From CAYQEC01 sp964569015 (GTDB taxonomy: Bacteria; Actinomycetota; Acidimicrobiia; Spongiisociales; UBA5794), in the NCBI GenBank assembly GCA_964569015.1, contig CAZMSN010000025.1, forward strand, positions 1 through 28,019: a DNA stretch of 28,019 nt, in the 5' to 3' direction. Below are positions 15,194-23,087 of this stretch, piece after piece (position 1 is the stretch's first letter; each line of letters begins with the position of its first letter). Both the position numbers and the translations under genes were made by a program. The notes under the pieces are model-generated. The model did not search any database and was not told the origin of the DNA. It saw nothing but the letters and a program-made list of their open reading frames with translations.

Positions 15194-16900
15194 CTACCTG
15201 CGGCCGAAGCCGTTGGTGATCGGGAGCCGGCGGTCCTTGCCGAATGCCTTGCGGGTGATGCGCACGCCGGGGGCGGCCTGACGCCGCTTGTACTCGTTGC
15301 GGTCGACGAGGCGAGCGATCTTGCGCACCACGCTCTCGTCGAGGCCGTCGCGGACGATGTCCTCCACGGACTCGTCCTCCTCGACATAGCGCTCCAGGAT
15401 CGCGTCCAGGATCGCATAGTCGGGGAGGGAGTCCGAGTCCTTCTGACCGGGGCGCAGCTCGGCCGAAGGCGCCTTGTCGACGGTGGCGCGGGGAATCACC
15501 TCGCCGGATCGATTCCGCCACTCGGCGAGCCGGTAGACAACGGTCTTGAACACGTCCTTGAGCACCGCGTAGCCGCCTGCCATGTCCCCATAGAGCGTGG
15601 CGTAGCCGACCGCCATCTCGGACTTGTTCCCGGTTGCCACCACCATGCTCCCGAACTTGTTCGAGAGCGCCATGATGATGGCGCCCCGGATCCTCGCTTG
15701 GAGGTTCTCCTCGGCAACGCCGAACTCGGTCCCGGCGAAGGCCGGCTCCAGCGCCTCGAGAAAGGAGCCGAAGATACCGTCGATCGGGATCTCCTGGAAC
15801 CGGCACCCGAGCCGCCGGGTGAGATCCTCCGAGTCACGCACCGATCCCTCCGAGGAGAAGCGCGCAGGCATGGTGACACCCCACACCGCCTCGGGACCGA
15901 GCGCGTCGACCGCGATCGCACAGGTGAGGGCGGAGTCGATGCCTCCTGAGAGGCCCACCACGACGCTCTCGAAGCGGTTCTTGGCGACGTAGTCGCGCAG
16001 CCCGAGGACGAGCGCTTGATAAATCTCAGCCTCTTCGCAGAGGCGCTCCGCCGGAACGGGAGGAGCCAGCGGCGGCCCCGACCGTTCCCCGGCCGCGGTG
16101 ACGAGGATCGGCGCCACCGGATCCTCACCCTCCGGAACGGCGAGGTCGAAGACAAATCGCTCTTCCGCGAACTGGGCCGCCCGGTACACGAGGTCGCCCT
16201 CGGCGCCGAACACCATGGAGTCGCCGTCGAACACCAGCTCGTCCTGGCCTCCTACCGCATTGAGGTACACCACCGGGACGCCGCTGCGATGCGCTTCGCC
16301 GGCGAGCAGCCGGGCCCGTTCGACTCCCTTGCCGCGATGGTACGGGGAGCCGTTGATGTTGAGCAGCACTCGCGCCCCGTTTGCGACCTGCCGGGCGGGC
16401 GGCCCCTGCGGCGACCAGATGTCCTCACAGACCGAGATGCCCGCCGGAATGCCCGCGATCGACCACACCCGGCCCGGGTCTCTGCCGCGGGTGAAGTAGC
16501 GCGCCTCGTCGAACACCCCGTAGTTGGGGAGGAGCAGCTTGTGATACACACCGCACAGACGGCCGCCGGCGAGGATCGCGGCGGCATTTGACAGCCCGCG
16601 CAGCACCGCATCGTCCTCGGAGACGTCCCCGTCGATCGGGTCGACAAACCCGACGACCGTGGCGGTGTCGCCGGCGGAAGAGGCCAGGCGCTCCACTGCC
16701 TCGAGGTTCTCGGTGATGAACTCGTCCCGCAACAGCAGATCCTCGGGCGGGTATCCGGTCACCGCCAGCTCGGGCAGCAGCAGCACGTCGGCGTCGCTCT
16801 CCTCGGCCCACTCCATGGCAGAGAGGATGCGGTCGACGTTGCCGTCGATGTCACCGACGGTGAGGTTGATCTGGGCACCGGCGATGCGCAGCGTTCGCAT
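15194..16900 (-). CDS. nadE: Glutamine-dependent NAD+ synthetase
   Basis: 568 residues, two domains. The N-terminal nitrilase-fold glutaminase (about 1-265) has the triad E44 (LLPELAV), K121 (YHKLLLPNY) and C158 (ISVCEDIW). The C-terminal synthetase (about 290-568) has the PP-loop SGGIDSA (318-324), then VATGNKSEMAVGYATLYGDMAGGYAVLKDVFKT and KAPSAELRPGQKDSDSLPDY, which bind deamido-NAD and ATP. It amidates nicotinate adenine dinucleotide to NAD+ with ammonia channelled from glutamine. All key residues are present. The start ATG is seven bases from a -10 box with no ribosome site, so it is probably leaderless. The upstream ybdK-like gene ends 41 bases before. Confidence 0.96.
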   Translation of the reverse strand: MRTLRIAGAQINLTVGDIDGNVDRILSAMEWAEESDADVLLLPELAVTGYPPEDLLLRDEFITENLEAVERLASSAGDTATVVGFVDPIDGDVSEDDAVLRGLSNAAAILAGGRLCGVYHKLLLPNYGVFDEARYFTRGRDPGRVWSIAGIPAGISVCEDIWSPQGPPARQVANGARVLLNINGSPYHRGKGVERARLLAGEAHRSGVPVVYLNAVGGQDELVFDGDSMVFGAEGDLVYRAAQFAEERFVFDLAVPEGEDPVAPILVTAAGERSGPPLAPPVPAERLCEEAEIYQALVLGLRDYVAKNRFESVVVGLSGGIDSALTCAIAVDALGPEAVWGVTMPARFSSEGSVRDSEDLTRRLGCRFQEIPIDGIFGSFLEALEPAFAGTEFGVAEENLQARIRGAIIMALSNKFGSMVVATGNKSEMAVGYATLYGDMAGGYAVLKDVFKTVVYRLAEWRNRSGEVIPRATVDKAPSAELRPGQKDSDSLPDYAILDAILERYVEEDESVEDIVRDGLDESVVRKIARLVDRNEYKRRQAAPGVRITRKAFGKDRRLPITNGFGRR

Positions 16901-16906
16901 GACGTC

Positions 16907-16912
16907 AGGTTA
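16907..16912 (-). promoter_or_regulatory. -10 box of a leaderless nadE promoter
   Basis: TAACCT on the minus strand (16912-16907) ends seven bases before the A of the nadE ATG, the same spacing and the same hexamer as at mgtE. No good -35 is visible 16-18 bases upstream. Confidence 0.4.
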
Positions 16913-16941
16913 GGAGCGCCGGGCCACGCCGGGGGTATCGC

Positions 16942-18078
16942 TCATACCCCGCGCAGCGTTGCCTCGATCAGGTAGTCGACAACGGCGACGAGGGCATCGC
17001 TCTCGCTGGCGCCCCCGTCGAGCGCCTCCTCGTAGATCGCGAGCTGACGGTGAGCACTCGTCCCTCGCTCCACGATGGTGCGGCTGTGCAGTACCTCGTC
17101 GAGGCATCCGAGCTCGGCGGCGTCGCGCTGCACGAGCTCGATGATCTCCATCAACAGCTCGAGGTAGGGAACCAGCTCACCGCGCCCGAAATCGATCAAG
17201 GGCTCGTCGATCCCGTAGCGCTGGGCTCGCCACACGTTCTCGTCGATGAGCATGCGCGAGTAGGCCCGCCACCGCTGATTCCCCAGCCTCTTGCGGTAGA
17301 GCATCGCCAAGAGCGACACGTACAAGGCCGCGATGGCGACGGTGTCATCGATGTCGGTGCAGATGTCGGCGCTGCGCATCTCGAGGGTCGGGTAGCGGGC
17401 ACTGGGCCGGATGTCCCACCACACCCGGGTGGCATCCTCGATCACCCCGGCGCGGGTGAGGACCGCCACATGGCGCTGGTAGGCGGCCCAGGTGGAGAAC
17501 TCGTCGGGAAGGCCGGTGCGGGGAACCGCCCTGAAGACCGAGGTTCGATAGCTCATCAGACCGGACTTCTTCCCTTGCCAGAACGGAGAGGAGGTGCTCA
17601 GAGCCAACAGGTGGGGCATGAAGTACACGACTTGGTTCATGAGGTCGATACGCAGATCCGGGTCTTCGATGCCGACGTGAACGTGCATCCCGCAGATCAT
17701 CAACCGCCGCACAACGCCACCGAGAGCCTCGGCGAGCACGTTGTAGCGCTCCCGGTCGGTGTGTTGCTGCCGCTCCCACACCGCGAACGGATGGGTCGAG
17801 GCTGCGATCGGGGCCAGCCCGTACTTGTTGCAGACGTCGGCGACCGCCCGGCGGAGAGAGACGAGATCGGCTCGCGCCTCGGCGATGCTGGAACTCACCT
17901 TGGTGCCGATCTCGATCTGGGATCGCAGGAACTCCGGACTGACCTGGCCACCGATGATCTCTTCACAATCTCTCAGCAGCCCGTCGGGCAGATCACGCAC
18001 CAGGTCGCGTGTCTGCCGATCGACGATGAGATATTCCTCCTCGATCCCGATCGTGAACGCAGGCCGATGCCGTCCCAA
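16942..18078 (-). CDS. YbdK-type carboxylate-amine ligase (glutamate-cysteine ligase 2 family)
   Basis: 378 residues from TTG 18078. This start is set by GGAGG (18090-18086) seven bases upstream and gives MGRHRPAFTIGIEEEYLIVD, the usual opening of the family; the frame stays open for 63 more codons but those are improbable and run over the divergent gene. GIEEEYLIVD, VRRLMICGMHVHVGIED, YRTSVFRAVPRTGLP and the late WWDIRPSARYPTLEMRSADICTDIDDTVAIAAL are GCS2 signatures, containing the Glu/His residues that bind ATP-Mg and substrate. YbdK of E. coli has weak glutamate-cysteine ligase activity in vitro; the natural reaction is unsettled, and EgtA-type or other amide-forming roles exist. It heads the leftward cluster, with a TAGTTT -10-like box at 18112-18107. 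Confidence 0.85.
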   Translation of the reverse strand: MGRHRPAFTIGIEEEYLIVDRQTRDLVRDLPDGLLRDCEEIIGGQVSPEFLRSQIEIGTKVSSSIAEARADLVSLRRAVADVCNKYGLAPIAASTHPFAVWERQQHTDRERYNVLAEALGGVVRRLMICGMHVHVGIEDPDLRIDLMNQVVYFMPHLLALSTSSPFWQGKKSGLMSYRTSVFRAVPRTGLPDEFSTWAAYQRHVAVLTRAGVIEDATRVWWDIRPSARYPTLEMRSADICTDIDDTVAIAALYVSLLAMLYRKRLGNQRWRAYSRMLIDENVWRAQRYGIDEPLIDFGRGELVPYLELLMEIIELVQRDAAELGCLDEVLHSRTIVERGTSAHRQLAIYEEALDGGASESDALVAVVDYLIEATLRGV

Positions 18079-18168
18079 CCCCGTACCTCCCGAGTCTGGT
18101 ACCCACAAACTAGTGGCAGTCGACGGGCGCAGCCGCCACACTCCCTGCTCGCGGCAGGCATGCACCGC

Positions 18169-18174
18169 TACAAT
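18169..18174 (+). promoter_or_regulatory. -10 box of a leaderless promoter for the M20 gene
   Basis: TACAAT ends seven bases before the A of ATG 18181, so the transcript would begin at the start codon. The -35 region is weak. There is no ribosome-binding site before the ATG, which agrees. Confidence 0.5.
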
Positions 18175-18180
18175 CCCGTC

Positions 18181-19356
18181 ATGCCTTCCCGAACCACCAC
18201 GTTGACGCGCCTGGCAGCCGAGATCGCCCCCCGCATGATCGAACTGCGCCGCGACGTGCACCGACACCCCGAGGTCGGCTGGGCGGAGGTTCGCACCACC
18301 CGCACCGTCGCCGAGATCCTCCGCTCATGGGGTCTCGAGCCGCAGATTCGGCCCGCCGGGATCGGTCTCACCGTCGAGATCGGGTCGGGCGACAAGATAG
18401 TTGGCTTCCGCACCGACCTCGATGCGCTCCCGATCCTCGAGGAGTCGTCGCCCGACTACCAGTCGACCGTTCCCGGAGTCATGCACGCCTGCGGACACGA
18501 CGTGCACCTGGCGATCGCCACCGGCATCGCCTGGGTCCTCTCCCGGCTCGACGCCCTCCCCGGGAGGGTCCGTCTCATCTACCAGCCGGCAGAGGAGAGC
18601 ATCCCCGGCGGGGCCACCATGATGCGGGCCGAAGGCGTTCACCACGGCCTGTCCTCCATCATCTCGTTCCACGTCGACCCCTCGCTGGCCCCCGGCCGAA
18701 TCGGACTGCGCGAGGGAGGGATCACCGGGGCCTCCGACCGTCTCGTCATCCGCCTCTCGGGACCGGGCGGCCATACTTCACGACCCCACCAGACCGTGAA
18801 CCTCCTCTATGTGGCGGCCCGCGTCATCACTGACCTCCCCGAGGTCATCCGACACCGGGTCGACCCCCGTGAGACCGTGCTGGTGGTGTTCGGGCGGATA
18901 GCAGGCGGCTCGGCGGAGAATGTCATCCCCACCCACGTCGAGCTGGCCGGCACCGTTCGCATGTTCAATGTCGAGCTGTGGCGGACCATGCCGAAGATGA
19001 TCGAGACCGTTGTGACCGATCTGGTGGCACCGCTCGGCGCCATCAGCGAGATCGACTACCTGCCGGGCTCGCCCCCCGTCGTGAACGACCCGGCCGTGAC
19101 CAGAATCATCGGTGACGCCGCCCGCGCCTGCCTCGGTGACGATCAGGTGGTCGACACCCACCAGAGCCTCGGATCCGAAGACTTCGCTTGGTATCTCGAG
19201 GACATCCCCGGCGCGATGCTGCGGCTCGGTAGTGCCCTCCCGGACCGTAACGTCGACCTGCACTCGGCCATGTTCGACGTCGACGAGTCCTCTATCGAAG
19301 CCGGGATCCTGGTAGGCGCCGAATCGCTGCTGCGTCTTCTCGAGCAGCTCCCCTGA
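18181..19356 (+). CDS. M20 family metal-dependent amidohydrolase
   Basis: 391 residues. Metal ligands and catalytic acids of the M20D amidohydrolase/carboxypeptidase group are in place: RRDVHRHPEVGW near the start, FRTDLDALPI, MHACGHDVHLA, and QPAEESIPGGATMM. SGPGGHTSRPHQTVN lies at the dimerisation domain, where the His contributes to the partner active site, and LGSEDFAWYLEDIPGAMLRLG gives the last metal-site region. Members hydrolyse N-acyl amino acids, indole-amino-acid conjugates or hippurate; substrate is not readable here. It is probably cytosolic, with no signal peptide. It is transcribed divergently from the ybdK-like gene and converges on tyrA. Confidence 0.88.
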   Translation: MPSRTTTLTRLAAEIAPRMIELRRDVHRHPEVGWAEVRTTRTVAEILRSWGLEPQIRPAGIGLTVEIGSGDKIVGFRTDLDALPILEESSPDYQSTVPGVMHACGHDVHLAIATGIAWVLSRLDALPGRVRLIYQPAEESIPGGATMMRAEGVHHGLSSIISFHVDPSLAPGRIGLREGGITGASDRLVIRLSGPGGHTSRPHQTVNLLYVAARVITDLPEVIRHRVDPRETVLVVFGRIAGGSAENVIPTHVELAGTVRMFNVELWRTMPKMIETVVTDLVAPLGAISEIDYLPGSPPVVNDPAVTRIIGDAARACLGDDQVVDTHQSLGSEDFAWYLEDIPGAMLRLGSALPDRNVDLHSAMFDVDESSIEAGILVGAESLLRLLEQLP

Positions 19357-19361
19357 TCGGT

Positions 19362-19388
19362 CCGCAGGAATCCAGCGGGCTCTACTCG
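19362..19388 (+). repeat. Stop-proximal hairpin element, copy C (degenerate)
   Basis: Five bases after the TGA at 19356, CCGC (19362-19365) and GCGG (19375-19378) enclose AGGAATCCA, followed by GCTCTACTCG. The loop and the terminal ACTCG match the elements at 13239 and 27337. The last bases fall inside the tyrA 3' end, so part of the match may be coincidence. It lies between two convergent stop codons and could end transcripts from both sides. Confidence 0.35.
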
Positions 19389-20440
19389 ATGACGAGCAGC
19401 CCTTGCTCCTCGAGCGCCGCCCGCAGTGTCTCGCCCTCCCCCGGCCTGACGGAGATCGTCAGCACACCGCCTCCGCCGTAGGGGGCATGACGGAGCTGGA
19501 GGTCGCGGACGTCGACGGCCGACGCCTCCAGGGCCCGCCCCATCTTGGCGAGCTCCCCCGGCTCGTCGGCGAGGGCGACACGAACCGGCACGACGGTGGG
19601 AGCAAGCCCGCGGCGTAGCTGCCGGGCGGCCGTCAGCACCTGGTGCACGGTCTCGAGATCGCCCGTCTCCACGGCGGCGGTAAACCGATCGAGCCGGTCA
19701 CGGAAGTCCCGCACCGTGTCCACCACCGGGCCTCGGTTCGCCTCCAAGAGCTGAACCCAGGTCGCCGGGTCGGAGGCGGCGACCCTGGTGAGGTCCCGGA
19801 AGCTGCCGGCAGCCAGATCCGTCACCCGGGTCCGGTCGGCGGCCTCGGTGGCGAGGGTGGCGGCCAGTACCTGCGGGAGGTGACTGATGACGGCGACCGC
19901 GGCATCGTGCTCGACCGCGGTCATTCGTGAGGGGAGCCCGCCGAGCATCTCGATCACGCCCTCAACCGCATCGAGGTCGCCGGAGTCGGCTCCATCGGTG
20001 ACCACGACCCAGACGGCGCCGCGGAACAGGGCTGGAGAGGCCGCGCCCGGGCCCGTCACCTCACGGCCGGCCATCGGATGGGTTCCGACGAAGTGGACGA
20101 GCCGGCTCGCCGCCAGCACGGGAGCCTTCACCCCGGCCACATCGATGACCAGGCTCTCGGTTTCGATCGAGCCGACCTGTTCGATGACGGCGCGAGGCGG
20201 CCCGGCCAACACGACCAGATCAGGCCGCCGCGCCAACAAGGAGTCGATGCCGGGCTCGGCTCGGGCCAGAGCGCCGATCCCCACCGCTGCCTCCAGAACC
20301 CGCGCATCCGGGTCCCAGCCGGCCACGTCCCATCCGGCTCGGGAGAGGCCGAGGCCGATTGAGGAGCCGATGAGGCCGGTGCCGATGATCCCGGCGGCCG
20401 TCATGGCCGATTTCCCGCGCTCATCGCTGGCACTGGTCAC
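19382..20440 (-). CDS. tyrA: Prephenate dehydrogenase with C-terminal ACT domain
   Basis: 352 residues from GTG 20440, overlapping the aroF stop by four bases; an ATG at codon 13 is an alternative. The Rossmann loop AGIIGTGLIGSSIGLGLSRAGW begins near residue 16, the acidic WDPDA follows strand 2, and H121 in VGTHPMAGRE is the catalytic-region histidine of TyrA. SHLPQVLAATLA lies in the helical dimerisation domain. Residues about 282-352 (VPVRVALADEPGELAKMGRAL) form an ACT domain, probably the tyrosine feedback site. The enzyme oxidatively decarboxylates prephenate to 4-hydroxyphenylpyruvate. It is translationally coupled to DAHP synthase, so entry into the shikimate pathway and the tyrosine branch are expressed together. 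Confidence 0.93.
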   Translation of the reverse strand: MTSASDERGKSAMTAAGIIGTGLIGSSIGLGLSRAGWDVAGWDPDARVLEAAVGIGALARAEPGIDSLLARRPDLVVLAGPPRAVIEQVGSIETESLVIDVAGVKAPVLAASRLVHFVGTHPMAGREVTGPGAASPALFRGAVWVVVTDGADSGDLDAVEGVIEMLGGLPSRMTAVEHDAAVAVISHLPQVLAATLATEAADRTRVTDLAAGSFRDLTRVAASDPATWVQLLEANRGPVVDTVRDFRDRLDRFTAAVETGDLETVHQVLTAARQLRRGLAPTVVPVRVALADEPGELAKMGRALEASAVDVRDLQLRHAPYGGGGVLTISVRPGEGETLRAALEEQGLLVIE

Positions 20441-21450
20441 ATCTCGACGCCCATCACCAGGGCGAGGGCCCGCACCTCTGTCATGAGGTGGGCGAACTCC
20501 TCAGGAAGGATCGCCTGTGGGCCGTCGACGAGCGCAGTCTCCGGAGTGGGGTGTACGTCGATCATGAATCCATCGGCTCCCGCTGCGATGGCGCTCCTGG
20601 CGAGCGGCGCCACCAGCTGGCGGCGGCCACCAGAGTGCGACGGATCGACGACCACAGGCAGGTGAGAGAGGCCCTTGACGACGGGGACGGCTGAGATGTC
20701 GAGCGTGTTGCGGGTGGCGGTCTCGAAGGTGCGGATCCCGCGCTCGCAGAGCACGATCTCTTGGTTGCCTTCCTTGTAGACGTACTCAGCGGCGTTGAGC
20801 CATTCCTCCACGGTGGCGGTGAAGCCTCGCTTCAGCATCACTGGCTTCGACTGCTTTCCGAGCTCGGCCAGCAGAGTGAAGTTCGCCATGTTGCGGGTCC
20901 CGACCCGGATGAGGTCTGCGTATTGGCTCACCAGGTCGACGTCGCGAGGATCGACGACCTCGGCGATGAAAGGCATCCCGAATTCCTCGCGGGCTTCGGC
21001 GAGGAGTTCCAGGCCCTTCTCGCCGAGTCCCTGGAACGAGTAGGGAGAGGTGCGCGGTTTGAAGGCGTCGCCGCGCAGGACCTTGGCGCCCGCCTTCGAC
21101 ACCGCCTCGGCGGCAGCGAAGAGTTGCTCGCGCGACTCGACAGCGCAGGGACCGGCGATTGCCACGAAATGGCCGCCTCCGAGAGGCACCCCACCGACGT
21201 CGATCACCGTGTCCTCCGGCTGGAAATCACGACTGACGAACTTGAAGGGCTTGAGGACGGGAACCGCCCGCTCCACCCCGGAGAGCGCCTCCCAGGACAC
21301 CTGCTGGATCACTTCGCGATCGCCGACGGCGCCGATCACCGTTCGGTAGCGGCCCTTGGAGACGTGCGCCTCGGCGCCCGCGTCCTCAAGGCGCCGGACG
21401 ACCAACCGCACGTCCTCGACTGTGGCGTCTTTGGCCATCACGATGATCAA
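20437..21450 (-). CDS. aroF: 3-deoxy-7-phosphoheptulonate (DAHP) synthase, type I-beta
   Basis: 337 residues from TTG 21450, chosen because AAAGGGG (21465-21459) lies eight bases upstream and the product then begins MIIVMAKDATVEDV, the usual start of this subfamily; a GTG at 21486 adds 12 unlikely residues. Residues 1-70 form a ferredoxin-like regulatory domain. The barrel contains AIAGPCAVES, LRGDAFKPRTSPYSFQGLG, LKRGFTATVEEW and VDPSHSGGRR, which bind PEP, erythrose-4-phosphate and metal. It catalyses the first step of aromatic amino acid synthesis. The N-terminal domain mediates feedback by Tyr/Phe in related enzymes. It is upstream of, and overlaps, tyrA. Confidence 0.95.
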   Translation of the reverse strand: MIIVMAKDATVEDVRLVVRRLEDAGAEAHVSKGRYRTVIGAVGDREVIQQVSWEALSGVERAVPVLKPFKFVSRDFQPEDTVIDVGGVPLGGGHFVAIAGPCAVESREQLFAAAEAVSKAGAKVLRGDAFKPRTSPYSFQGLGEKGLELLAEAREEFGMPFIAEVVDPRDVDLVSQYADLIRVGTRNMANFTLLAELGKQSKPVMLKRGFTATVEEWLNAAEYVYKEGNQEIVLCERGIRTFETATRNTLDISAVPVVKGLSHLPVVVDPSHSGGRRQLVAPLARSAIAAGADGFMIDVHPTPETALVDGPQAILPEEFAHLMTEVRALALVMGVEM

Positions 21451-21797
21451 GGACTCATCCCCTTTGTCGTCGCCGGTTCGATCCACGCGGCACTTCCCCG
21501 TTCATGGTAGGAGCGTGGCGGAGACCTTATCCGCGCAGATCAGGGGAGGCGAAATCGGCGCCACTGCTATCGCTCGTACGCGCTTGACTCACCTCGGCCA
21601 TCGGCCGGGAGACGAGTCCTCGCCGCAGGTGCGCCACCAGCTCGCCTGTTCCACAGCCACGACGGGGCCGGCTCGTCCACTCTCTTCGAGCATGCGCTAT
21701 CACCTCAGAGCCCGTTGCCCCCTCCCCGGACCACACCGTCACGCCAGCAACCCGCTACCCGCTTGCTGTTGCTAGCAGTCTGCGATATATTGCAAGA
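21451..21797. other. Divergent intergenic region between aroF and the Xre gene
   Basis: 347 bases without a convincing gene. On the minus strand TAAGGT (21529-21524) could be the aroF -10, with a weak TTCGCC -35 and a leader of about 67 bases. A 16-codon open frame (21505-21455) in that leader ends at the aroF ribosome site but holds no aromatic codons and no ribosome site of its own. A short hairpin-forming stretch CTCGGCC-ATC-GGCCGGG is seen around 21595-21611. The Xre promoter lies at the right end. Confidence 0.5.
21763..21794 (+). promoter_or_regulatory. Leaderless promoter of the Xre gene with possible autoregulatory operator
   Basis: TTGCTG (21763-21768), a 17-base spacer and TATATT (21786-21791); the GTG start is seven bases after the -10, so the message is leaderless. 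The -10 is embedded in TGCGATATATTGCA (21781-21794), an imperfect palindrome matching its complement at 12 of 14 positions, and TGCTAGCA (21770-21777) is a perfect 8-base palindrome in the spacer. Either could be bound by the Xre protein to repress its own operon. Confidence 0.6.
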
Positions 21798-22145
21798 GTG
21801 AGACAGCAGCTGTCAGATCTCGGGAGCTTCATTCGCCAGCAGCGCGAGCACAGTGCCATGTCGCTGCGCAAGCTCGCCGACAGGGCAGGGATCTCCAATC
21901 CCTACCTCAGCCAGATCGAACGGGGCCTCCGCAAGCCGTCCGCAGAGATCCTCAAGTCGCTCGCCCGCGCCCTGTCGATCTCGGCCGAGACGCTCTACGA
22001 GCGAGCCGGCCTGCTCGACGGAGCAAGCGCACGACCCGACGTACTCGGGGCGATCGCCACCGACGGCAAGCTGTCGAAGGGCCAGAAACAAGCACTGACG
22101 GAAATCTACACGAGCTTCGTCGGTGGCGATGAACAGGAGACATGA
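21798..22145 (+). CDS. Xre-family transcriptional regulator (Rv0474-like)
   Basis: 115 residues. A cro/C1-type HTH fills residues 8-63: LGSFIRQQREHSAMSLRKLADRAGISNPYLSQIERGLRKPSAEILKSLARAL, with the recognition helix in ISNPYLSQIERG. The C-terminal part (LSKGQKQALTEIYTSF) is a short helix. Both pieces strongly resemble mycobacterial Rv0474, a regulator located directly upstream of hbhA. Here, too, the next gene, which overlaps by ATGA, encodes a Lys/Ala/Pro-tailed protein. It probably represses its own operon through the palindromes at its promoter. There is no ribosome site; the GTG start fits a leaderless transcript. Confidence 0.9.
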   Translation: MRQQLSDLGSFIRQQREHSAMSLRKLADRAGISNPYLSQIERGLRKPSAEILKSLARALSISAETLYERAGLLDGASARPDVLGAIATDGKLSKGQKQALTEIYTSFVGGDEQET

Positions 22146-22513
22146 TGAACCCGGAAACCCCCAAGCACTTCGTGACGAAGGCCGGATACGCGGCCGTCGG
22201 CGCACCCTTCGTGGTGGGCCGGTGGATCAGGGACCTCGCCGTCAGGCTCGCCGATCACACCCACGGGCAATTCGAGGCATTCGCCGACGAGGGCGCCAAG
22301 TTGACCAAGAAGCTCCACAAACGCGACGCCGTCGACGAGATCGAGAAGGAGTCGGCTCCCAAGCCGGTGGCTGAGAAGCCGGCCACCAAGGCCACCGCGA
22401 AGAAGCCGGCCACCAAGAAGCCGGCAGCGACAACCGCCGCGAAGAAACCGGCCACCAGGGCCAAGAAGGGGCCTGCGAAGAAGGGGCCTGCTGCAAAGCC
22501 GAGCACGAAGTAG
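22142..22513 (+). CDS. HBHA-like protein with Lys/Ala/Pro-rich tail
   Basis: 123 residues from ATG 22142, overlapping the regulator stop; the next codon is also ATG. The N-terminal ~65 residues are a mixed helical region (FVTKAGYAAVGAPFVVGRWIRDLAVRLADHTHGQFEAF), hydrophobic enough around 15-30 for membrane association. Residues 70-123 are a low-complexity tail of KKPATK-type units, strongly basic, like the heparin-binding tail of mycobacterial HBHA and the tails of actinobacterial histone-like proteins. It lacks the long coiled coil of HBHA (about 200 residues), so it is a shortened relative or a functional analogue. The tail could bind nucleic acid, teichoic-type polymers or glycosaminoglycans. 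Gene order with the Xre regulator is the main support for the HBHA link. Confidence 0.65.
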   Translation: MMNPETPKHFVTKAGYAAVGAPFVVGRWIRDLAVRLADHTHGQFEAFADEGAKLTKKLHKRDAVDEIEKESAPKPVAEKPATKATAKKPATKKPAATTAAKKPATRAKKGPAKKGPAAKPSTK

Positions 22514-22528
22514 CTTCGATCCGAAGCT
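22512..22528 (+). terminator. Perfect 7-bp hairpin at the end of the HBHA-like gene
   Basis: AGCTTCG (22512-22518), ATC, CGAAGCT (22522-22528), overlapping the TAG stop. No T-run follows, so it may protect the 3' end rather than terminate transcription. Confidence 0.35.
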
Positions 22529-22636
22529 CCAGCCGAGACCCGGGAACCCGCCGGACAGAGAGCCCGGCAGGCGATGCCGGGGCCACGAAGGGCGCGCCGC
22601 CACGAAGCTCTCCGTCCGTGTCCTGAGCCAACGAAG

Positions 22637-22676
22637 ACCCCGGCACGCCGGTGCCGGGGTTCTCCGACAATCGGAG
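22637..22676. terminator. Bidirectional terminator between convergent genes
   Basis: ACCCCGGCAC and GTGCCGGGGT form a 10-bp stem with a GCCG loop (22637-22660), followed by TCT and a second hairpin CTCCGA-CAA-TCGGAG (22662-22676). The pair lies between the HBHA-like gene and the DUF4332 gene, which face each other. The rest of the 169-base gap shows no gene. Confidence 0.6.
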
Positions 22677-22682
22677 CTCGGG

Positions 22683-23087
22683 TCAGTGGCTCACGAGGGG
22701 ATCGAGCGTCTTGGCATACTCCACCCAGCGCTCCACCATCGATTCGGTGGGAAGACGCCGAACAAGCCTCTTCTTGGCGTTGACGTCCATCATGGCGCCG
22801 AGCAGGTTCTCAGGATTCCTGCGACGCAGCTCCTTGATGGTGTCCACTCCGGCCGCCTCGAGGAGGTCCGAGTATTCCTCCCCAACACCCTTGACCCGCA
22901 TCAAGTCGGCCCGATTCACCCACTCCAACAACTGATGCTCCGTCAGGCCCGTGGTCTCGGCGAGTCCCTTACGTCCCTTCCGGGTGCTGCCAATCTTGAG
23001 GAGTGCCTCGGTTGTACGCACACCCGCCTTGCGCAGCTTGGTCGCATACTTGTGGCCCACTCCCTCGATCGCGTCGATCGAAGCCAT
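22683..23087 (-). CDS. DUF4332 helix-hairpin-helix protein
   Basis: 134 residues from ATG 23087, with AAAGGA about six bases upstream; the frame is open 42 codons further, but those look non-coding. Two helix-hairpin-helix units are visible: IDAIEGVGHKYATKLRKAGVRTTEALL (about 4-30) and LMRVKGVGEEYSDLLEAAGVDTIKELRRR (about 63-91). Both have the G-V-G hairpin and the A-G-V spacing typical of DUF4332. The C-terminal part (RLVRRLPTESMVERWVEYAKTL) is helical. HhH pairs often bind DNA non-specifically, but the role of DUF4332 proteins is not established. A possible -10 TATGCT is at 23165-23160. Confidence 0.85.
   Translation of the reverse strand: MASIDAIEGVGHKYATKLRKAGVRTTEALLKIGSTRKGRKGLAETTGLTEHQLLEWVNRADLMRVKGVGEEYSDLLEAAGVDTIKELRRRNPENLLGAMMDVNAKKRLVRRLPTESMVERWVEYAKTLDPLVSH

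Noticed and set aside
19361..19388. Treating hairpin copy C as certain
   Set aside because: Part of the match falls in tyrA codons and the stem is only 4 bp, so it is reported with low confidence rather than as a firm repeat.
21451..21530. T-box or attenuator peptide for aroF-tyrA
   Set aside because: No T-box core sequence is present, and the 16-codon frame at 21505-21455 has no aromatic codons, no ribosome site and no terminator after it.
22512..22528. Intrinsic terminator of the HBHA-like gene
   Set aside because: The 7-bp hairpin has no following T-run; the stronger stem at 22637-22660 is the better terminator candidate.
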